Origin: Pomphorhynchus laevis
Lineage: Eukaryota > Acanthocephala > Palaeacanthocephala > Echinorhynchida > Pomphorhynchidae
Length of the DNA: 64,000 nt
Assembly (NCBI GenBank): GCA_012934845.2
Contig: WNNJ02002078.1
Span: 62,001-126,000, forward strand
Reading direction: 5' to 3'
Position numbers and translations under genes: made by a program. Positions 57,501 through 64,000 of the stretch are shown here, piece after piece. The notes beneath the pieces were generated by a model. That model did not search any database, was not told where the DNA came from, and saw nothing but the letters and a program-made list of their open reading frames with translations. How positions within the stretch are numbered: position 1 is the first letter of the stretch; each line of letters starts with the position of its first letter.

Positions 57501-60500
57501 ACACTTTGCTTAATTGTCTGAGGCTTACGCTCTTTACCTGATCGAATTGCTATGCGGACCATCCTTAAAGATTTGGCAGAGGTTGTTGCTGAATTGTAGC
57601 TGCACTCGTTGGATCCTCACTGGATACGGCAGGTATAATAGTAGTGCACGGATGTGCTGAGTAGACAACGATTCTTGATTTCTTACGAAATCTTGGATAG
57701 TCTAGAAGTGACATGATGCCTGAACGTCGTGAATCAAAGTCCAGTCTAAAGTGCAGCAACTTTTTCTGTAATTGCTATTTTTCGTAAGAAATCCTGGACC
57801 GTTGTTTACATAGCACATCCGTACATTACCATTTATATATTGCGCCATTTTTAGCAGCTATTTTATAAAAAAGTTTTCTTTTGTTTATTATATTTTCATG
57901 AAAATGATCTTCTACTTTAAAAAAATTAATACAAAAGCCACTGAGGCATTTAGCTAAAATCTGATAATGTCACAAAATTAAATAATTTAAATTATTCAAA
58001 TAGGTACTCGCATTAGCAAATTTTGATTATTTTTAATAGTTAATTATAATCAATTTAAACATATGTAATTAAATTATAATAAATTATTAAATCAAGAAAT
58101 ATTTTATAATTATTTATTTAAAAGTTATTTTTTATAAATTTAAATTTCTAAATTAAAAGATATTTTATTAAATACAATCAGTATTTCGTTTTTATTTATT
58201 TTATTTTAAATTAAACAAAAATCAAAAATATAGGAAAACTTTAAAAATAGAAAACTACAAAACAAAGAAAAAATTTATTTAAATTTATTGAAAACATGTA
58301 GTGTTTCCACCTCAGAAGTGAAAAACACTACAATAGTGACGCAATCAAACACTAACGGTTGATTATGTCAAGATCATACAAAGACATTTCATTTCATAAG
58401 AAGAGTTTGTCATTTAATCTTTTTAAAATATTTAATTATAATCAATTTAAAAATATTTAATTTAATGATAATTAATTATTAAATCAAAAAATATTTTATA
58501 ATAGTTAATTATTTAATAAAAAGTTATTTTTTATAATTAATGATTAATTATTAAATGAACTTCGTTTTACATAAGGTATTTGATATCAATATCCGTTTAT
58601 ATTATTGCTGAGATATTTATATTATCAACAATAGTGTTGATATTTGATGTGGTGAATTCCTCATATACTGTGTATATGTAATTATTATAAATATTTATAA
58701 ATTAATAAGTATACATTACTTTTGTAAATATCGAATAGCAAAATACTAAATAACGTACTTCTCAATTAACCATTTCAATTTACAGTATAAATATAAGAAG
58801 CGAAATTGTAAACAAATCAAACCTGGTAAAGCACGTCATTCATCAAAATTGATGACATGCTCTTAAGTATTTTCCTTACTGCCGTGATTACTTGAATGCT
58901 TAAACATTATATCTGCGTTATAAAATATTAAGACAATTCCATAATTCATTTTTTATAATGAGACTAAAACCCATAAAATTTGATAATGGCACAAAATCAC
59001 CATACTACTCATTTTGTCAACGTTTATTAATTATATTAATTATAAGTAACAAAAATAAAATTGTAAACAAATCACGTTATTAATTGACATTTTAATTGAC
59101 AGTTGTTTATGTCTATATCAAGCATGTCATTCAGTTAATGTTTACTTTCAAAGTCAATGCAAACATTGAATAAATGTGAATGCGGGTTTTCAAAAAGAAT
59201 ATTTAAACAGCAACACTACCAATTAAAACGTAAACAAACTTTGTTTACTGATAAATGTTTACTTTTAGATAAAATACATTGATATATTTCAAAAAAAATA
59301 CTTTTTTTTCAACTGTATTAATAGTATGCGCAATCAGATCAATTGAACATTGAATAAAAGTATTTAAGAACTAAATACTAATAAGATAAATATGCCTTAT
59401 ATTTCTATAATTGAATATATTTTTAATTGATCTGAGAGGCGTATAACTTTAATATGGTACACATTATTTTTATAGTTTAGTTAATTATAAATGCAATATT
59501 TCTAATATTTAAATTTATCAAATTATAATATTAAATATATTAAATTATAATATTTTCGAACTTTTTATCCAGAATTATTTGTTTACATTTATACTATTTC
59601 TATTTTCCAAATGCCGAGAAGCAAAGTGCCTTTAATAAATTATCTATTCATAAATATTAATCACAATAATTATTCAAATGTTAATCCATAAACTAACAGT
59701 TAAATTAATATAACTAAATGGTGCTAATAGTTGTCATCAAAAATAGTAATTATTAAAATCATTTTAAATAATGGGAAAACGTTTTGTCTTAATATGCTTT
59801 CAACAACTGAAATTAATTGGCAGTATTTATATATTAACTAATATAATATAATATATAATATAATATATATAATATTATATATATAATCTAATATCTAGTT
59901 CAAATCATTATTAAATTAAAAATATTTTACTTTTTGCCCTTCTTAATCAGATTACTGTAAATTTAGAAATGACTGCGTGAACATTCTAGTAACATCCACA
60001 CATTTAATTGCAGCCCTAGCAAAACTAATGCTTTTCGGATTGACATCATCCTTCACAATCGATAATATCTACAGTGCTGCCAAGTCAGGTTTGCTGTCAA
60101 CTTGATTAATCTTATTAGTTTGTATTAATAATTAACGTAATAAATTTTTTTAAATAATAAAATATAATTTGTAATAATTAAATATAATTTAAAGGGTTCA
60201 AAGAAAAGACGAAATTATTTTTTTGATATTCCGCTTACTAAATACAATAAATTGATTTAACCGGAACACTATAAATAGAACAGCTAATTTGTGTCACATT
60301 TTAATTCAATTAATATTTTTAATCGGTTTTTTTGTTTAATTACAATTCAATTAATACTGCAATAAGAAAATTTTCTGAAAGAAGGCGATAAGTGTCAAGT
60401 TAAAATATTTGTAAGCAAAAAATATATTTTTTTGTTCTGAAAATACGAAAATAAAGTTTTACAATAAAATGAAATTACTATTATAAATTTTAAAAATTTC

Positions 60501-62405
60501 ATTTTAATTAGCTGCTCTCATGTCACAGAATTTACAATTTTGCTTATTAAATTAAAAACTAATTATAATTAATTAATAAATTAAAAGATATTTTATTATA
60601 ATTAATTATTAAATTATGTTCATTATGATCTAAATTTAAAATAGTATTATAAACAAAAATATTGTAAATTATTTAAAATCAAAATATTTTGTATTTATAT
60701 TTGAATTAATTTAAATTATAATATGAAACGCATCATTTATTCATTTTAAACATTGAAAACGGGAGAACGACGATACGATCAGTTATAACAACCAGATTTA
60801 TTAACAAAAAGAAAGTAGTAATTCACTAGCATCGTCAAACCACCTCAAAAAGTCAAATCAAAACCTTATCAAAGAAAGCATCAAAGAAATATTTCTATTC
60901 AGGCGACTTTAAAATTAGAAAACCGAAATTAAAAAGTAAAAATCGGAGAAAGGGCAAAACATAATTGTTTCTACAGAAATGCTATTCTGCAGTGAGGTAA
61001 ATGAAACAATTAAACATTTTTTATCATTCGAAAACCAGTATTAAAGCAGAATGAATTTAATTTTTATCGGATAATTCAAATCTTATTCGTTTTATTGATT
61101 TTACAATTTAAATAAAGTTTTGTAGCTGTGAGCGGATGATGGTCTATATTTGCATTTAAGCGTCTCATTTACTAAAAATCGATTGCCAAAATCATAAAAT
61201 TTCATAGGCACCATATCTAATATATAAAATATCATACGACACTCGCACGGTTTAATTTTTCTTGTGTGGAGTTTAACGACGTTGCGGTTCTTAAACTTTA
61301 AAAAAAGTATACAAGTCTTTTGAAATATAAACTGCCAAATGAAGGAATTTAAATTCGTTCATTTTTAAATCAAACAAACCATTTTTCATTAGCTTCGATG
61401 TAAAAAATGCGGACATTTCGATCAGAAACGATTTAATTTTAAATGTGGATTTGGTATTAGGGAGACAATTTTCTTAATTTGACGTAATCTTAATTCGATG
61501 TATCAAAAGTGAAATAGAATCTTCTGAAATTGATTATACGAAATCAATTAAAATCAATTCCACATTTAAAACGTCAGAAATTTGTGAAAATCACCCATAT
61601 CATTTAAAAAGCGAAATAACAACTTAATGCCATTTATATACAAATAAGTTAAAGTTTGTTCTCCTTAAGCTTAAATATAAATTTATATTTCTTAAGATAT
61701 AAATTTTTTATTTATATTGATTTATCAATTTTAATTAATTAAAATTATGATCTCCTGATGTTATCTCCTACTCAGCTCGATTAAATTGTGGTGCTACACT
61801 TTTTAATAGTTTACTCGTGTCCAGTTAAATTATATCTATAGTAATGCATCTAACAACAGAGTAAAATGTTGTAATCCTTTGAGGGTAGTTTAAGCTTTTA
61901 TAAGTTATTGTAAGAAAGCGAATTCACTTTTTCTGTGCGATATACACTATTTTGAGTTATACCGTCAATCGCTAAAAGATACAAATTATCCTCAGTTCTT
62001 ACCTTTTAACATAATATAAAGTTTCCAGGTGAATATTTCTAATTTATAAAATACAAGCAAAAATGTTGAGGCAGTGTGCATTCACTCACGCAGAGAACAA
62101 ATAGGCATCCTGCCTTATAATTAGAAGCATTTGGAACGATGCGTTTCTTTAGCCGTAAATGCTATTCATTTAAATCGGATTTATTTCGGATCTTTTATAA
62201 AATTGCGTGTATCCGTATAAATATAATCAAAGACAACTTTGAATTAACTGAGCATTCGAAATTATTATGCAATTGTCTTAATTTAAGTTTACTATTTTTG
62301 CCAGGAAAGGAGTTATGCTTTGAGAATATCGCTAGAAAATTCGATCGCAAGACAACTTTTATCGTTATTGGAGACGGCCATGAAGAGGAGGGTGTGGCCA
62401 AAAAT
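51364..62405 (+). CDS. eya: Eyes absent (EYA) homologue, HAD phosphatase and transcription coactivator; last exon missing
   Basis: Nine exons join in frame to 418 codons: 51364-51570, 52503-52752, 54484-54629, 54674-54763, 54809-54867, 56492-56655, 56712-56826, 59967-60088, 62305-62405, all with GT-AG introns. Residues 1-150 are a Ser/Asn/Gln-rich N-terminal region. The Eya domain starts near residue 172. HAD motif I is WDLDET with D179 and D181, motif II is LVTST (353-355 the Thr/Ser), K363 follows, and motif IV is GDGHEEE (407-413). The family acts in the nucleus with Six/Sine oculis proteins and is a tyrosine phosphatase. The N-terminal region is shorter than in flies or vertebrates. Human EYA has about 24 more residues after AKK/AKN; that final exon is not seen before 64000. 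Three introns are only 44, 45 and 56 bp; others exceed 1.6 kb. The start is the first ATG of exon 1 and could be preceded by non-coding exons. Confidence 0.93.
52503..52752 (+). CDS. eya: eya exon 2 (residues 70-153)
   Basis: Acceptor TATTCAG, donor GTATGA, ends one base into codon 153. Confidence 0.82.
53200..53790 (+). mobile_element. Penelope-like element 3' end with GIY-YIG endonuclease, in eya intron 2
   Basis: A plus-strand frame reads [20 protein letters not shown] (53286-53345), then, after one [40 protein letters not shown] and [13 protein letters not shown], ending at TAG 53672-53674. I-Y-x-I-P-C-x-x-C ... Y-V-G-Q-T is the GIY-YIG domain of canonical PLEs. The tail GCTAAGTACAGTCGAAATAT and AATAAATAAAG resembles PLE 3' ends. 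It is clearly different from the PLE family at 5-20 kb, which ends in FLWMDNK without GIY-YIG. The RT part is absent. Confidence 0.85.
54484..54629 (+). CDS. eya: eya exon 3 (catalytic DxD motif)
   Basis: Acceptor CATTTAG, donor GTATCT. Encodes [19 protein letters not shown], the start of the Eya domain. Confidence 0.92.
54674..54763 (+). CDS. eya: eya exon 4
   Basis: Thirty codons after a 44-bp intron. Encodes [11 protein letters not shown] and FFFRDLE. Confidence 0.9.
54809..54867 (+). CDS. eya: eya exon 5
   Basis: Follows a 45-bp intron. Encodes [19 protein letters not shown], equal to the DQIHVDDV region of other EYA proteins. Confidence 0.88.
55334..56480. other. eya intron 5 interior
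   Basis: AT-rich with no recognised gene or repeat. Confidence 0.45.
56492..56655 (+). CDS. eya: eya exon 6
   Basis: Acceptor GGTTTAG. Encodes NYDFINDGL and [18 protein letters not shown], matching the WMRKLAFRYRRVKE helix of EYA. Confidence 0.9.
56712..56826 (+). CDS. eya: eya exon 7
   Basis: Follows a 56-bp intron with acceptor CTGTTTAG. Encodes [19 protein letters not shown] and [11 protein letters not shown]. Confidence 0.9.
57344..57825. repeat. Nested inverted repeats in eya intron 7
   Basis: Arm pair 1: 57344-57390 and 57701-57747 (AGACTGGACTTTGATTCACG and its complement, about 47 bp). Arm pair 2: 57644-57689 and 57782-57825 (CGGATGTGCTGAGTAGACAA-like, about 44 bp, more diverged). 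No transposase frame was recognised in the 310-bp centre. It could be a fold-back or MITE-type element. Confidence 0.8.
57840..59960. other. eya intron 7 interior
   Basis: AT-rich, with repeated TTTAATTATAATCAATTTAA words near 58040 and 58440. The two stretches 58030-58170 and 58425-58555 look like a diverged local duplication. No gene seen. Confidence 0.45.
59967..60088 (+). CDS. eya: eya exon 8 (HAD motif II)
   Basis: Encodes [20 protein letters not shown] and [12 protein letters not shown], nearly colinear with human EYA. Confidence 0.93.
60089..62304. other. eya intron 8
   Basis: AT-rich and without recognised genes or element fragments. Confidence 0.45.
62305..62405 (+). CDS. eya: eya exon 9 (HAD motif IV)
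   Basis: Acceptor TTTGCCAG, donor GTAAGC. Encodes [19 protein letters not shown] and [15 protein letters not shown]. Confidence 0.93.
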
Positions 62406-64000
62406 GTAAGCGCTTGATTAATTATACTATTTATAACAAATATTTAAATATTCATCTATTATCAATTAATAATAATCATAAAATCTTTATAATAACAATT
62501 TCGATATTTTCATTGCTTTAATTTTTTTAGAAGTCAAATAAAAATCACTATCTCCACTTATTAATAAGTGAAGAGAGTAAAATATAAAATTGTATTTAAA
62601 TATTGAATTTTCAAAAGCCAACTGCTATCATCAGAATAAAATTGTTCAAAATATTTTTACTGTTTCAGTGTTTATAAAGCTGTCAACTGCATATTTTACA
62701 AACAGTGTCTACCGTCTACACGTATACACCGTGTAAAGTGTCTACTGTGTATTATGTAATTTACATATTACCTATCGAATTTCCGATAGCCAACTGTTAT
62801 CATCATGATGAAATTATAAATGTAATTTAAATTAAAAATGCAATGTTTGTTACTGCGAATTTTAAATGCTGTAAATATTACGTTCAGACATAAAAAGTTA
62901 AACCAAAAAGTTTACCAGAGAATTGGTCTCAAAAGAAGGACTTTCATTCGCAAAATTTACGAAAGACAAGATTAAATGCACATGAAATAAAAGCTGCATT
63001 AAATTAATGAACGTACCGTGAAACCACGATCATAAGTTTGCTTGCGAGAAATGTTCGCATTCATTAAACTTTAGAACAACATTGACTGCATTAATGACGA
63101 AAACGAAATCGTCATTACAAATGTTACATATATAATGTTTTTAAAGTAGACTTTCCTGAAAATAATTTGCTACAATTGACAATGTAAGTTTGTATCTGGT
63201 TATAACGTACTAAATATAATAAATAAAAACTGTGATAATTAAATAAAACTAATTAATAAAACTTATTAAATCGTGTTAATTAGATATCATTTTAGTTTGG
63301 CTACACTTTCTTCAAGCTATTTCTTTAGCGTAATTTTGCTAGAATAATTTACGGATGAACTTGGTTTGCTCATACGCGTATCCATGATAAGCGAATATTT
63401 ACAATATATGCTACCCAGCATATTACATTATGCTCGACAATCGTATCAAATCATTAAGTAGAAATTTTACCAATTTGGGTAAAATCTAGAATTTTGGTAA
63501 GCTAACATGAATTACTATGTTGGTAGTCATCCCGATTTTAGATTGCAAAATTACGTCATATTGATTTCTTTTCACCATTCCCATGTTAAGGATGTTTCAA
63601 ATATATCGAACAGACAGGTCGAATAATTATTATACGGGTGTTTGGGCAAAAATGCTACTCCCTTACTTCAACGAGCCAATAGTATGTATTGGCGAATCAT
63701 GCCCGTAGCACTGGCCATACTATCGACTTTAATAACGTGAAAATAATTGATGTAAAGATCAATTATAGAAAACGCTCAATTAAATAAGTCGTCATCATCA
63801 AGCTACTTCAGTCGTCATTGAATATCCATAAGGAATTTAAACTTTATACTTTGTAATTTTTAATTCTTCTTGTTAAATCTTTATGGAACGAAGAAAAGAT
63901 TTTTTTATTCAATACAACAAAACGTTTATGTCCGATATTTTAATAGCTACTGCTATCATCGTCAGAAAACTACAAAAAATTACTAAAGTTGTCATTTATA
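62406..64000. other. Start of eya intron 9
   Basis: Begins with a good donor GTAAGC. No stretch resembling the conserved last EYA exon (PFWRI-type start) was found, so that exon is expected beyond the window. Confidence 0.5.

Noticed and set aside
63460-63520. Candidate last exon of eya
   Set aside because: The stretch lacks the conserved PFWRI-type start and hits a stop; it does not match the family end.

Overview
The window looks like nuclear DNA of an invertebrate animal. It is AT-rich and holds two spliced animal-type genes (an Emi1/Rca1-like F-box protein and an Eyes absent homologue) with several very short introns of 44-56 bp. The rest is dense with broken non-LTR retrotransposons (LINEs) and Penelope-like elements (PLEs). 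I cannot name the species or phylum from the sequence alone. No bacterial gene, CRISPR array, rRNA or convincing tRNA gene was seen.

Layout. 1-5.2 kb: a decayed LINE of the restriction-like-endonuclease (REL) group, an endonuclease-like relic, and the 5' end of a second REL LINE. 5.2-8.8 kb: PLE fragments, then an AT-rich tandem repeat of about 122 bp period. 10.4-13.9 kb: the three-exon Emi-like gene. 14.7-20.5 kb: a mosaic of PLE pieces in both orientations, a dispersed repeat with a large inverted repeat, and a recurrent structured 3' module. 20.9-33 kb: REL LINEs, CR1/Jockey-like LINEs and an L2/CR1-like family called 'LINE-B' here, one copy flanked by a 49-bp target duplication. 33-51.2 kb: a nest of LINEs, including a LINE ('LINE-C', minus strand) split by a near full-length LINE-B, and an open reading frame in which two different LINE reverse transcriptases are fused. 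51.4-62.4 kb: nine exons of the Eyes absent gene; its last exon lies beyond the window, and intron 2 carries the GIY-YIG end of a second PLE type.

How the genes work together. The Emi-like gene (cell-cycle APC/C inhibitor) and the EYA gene (HAD-family phosphatase and Six-partner coactivator) have no known functional link. They are neighbours separated by a transposon island of about 37 kb. All mobile elements look degraded except for parts; none looks capable of moving by itself.
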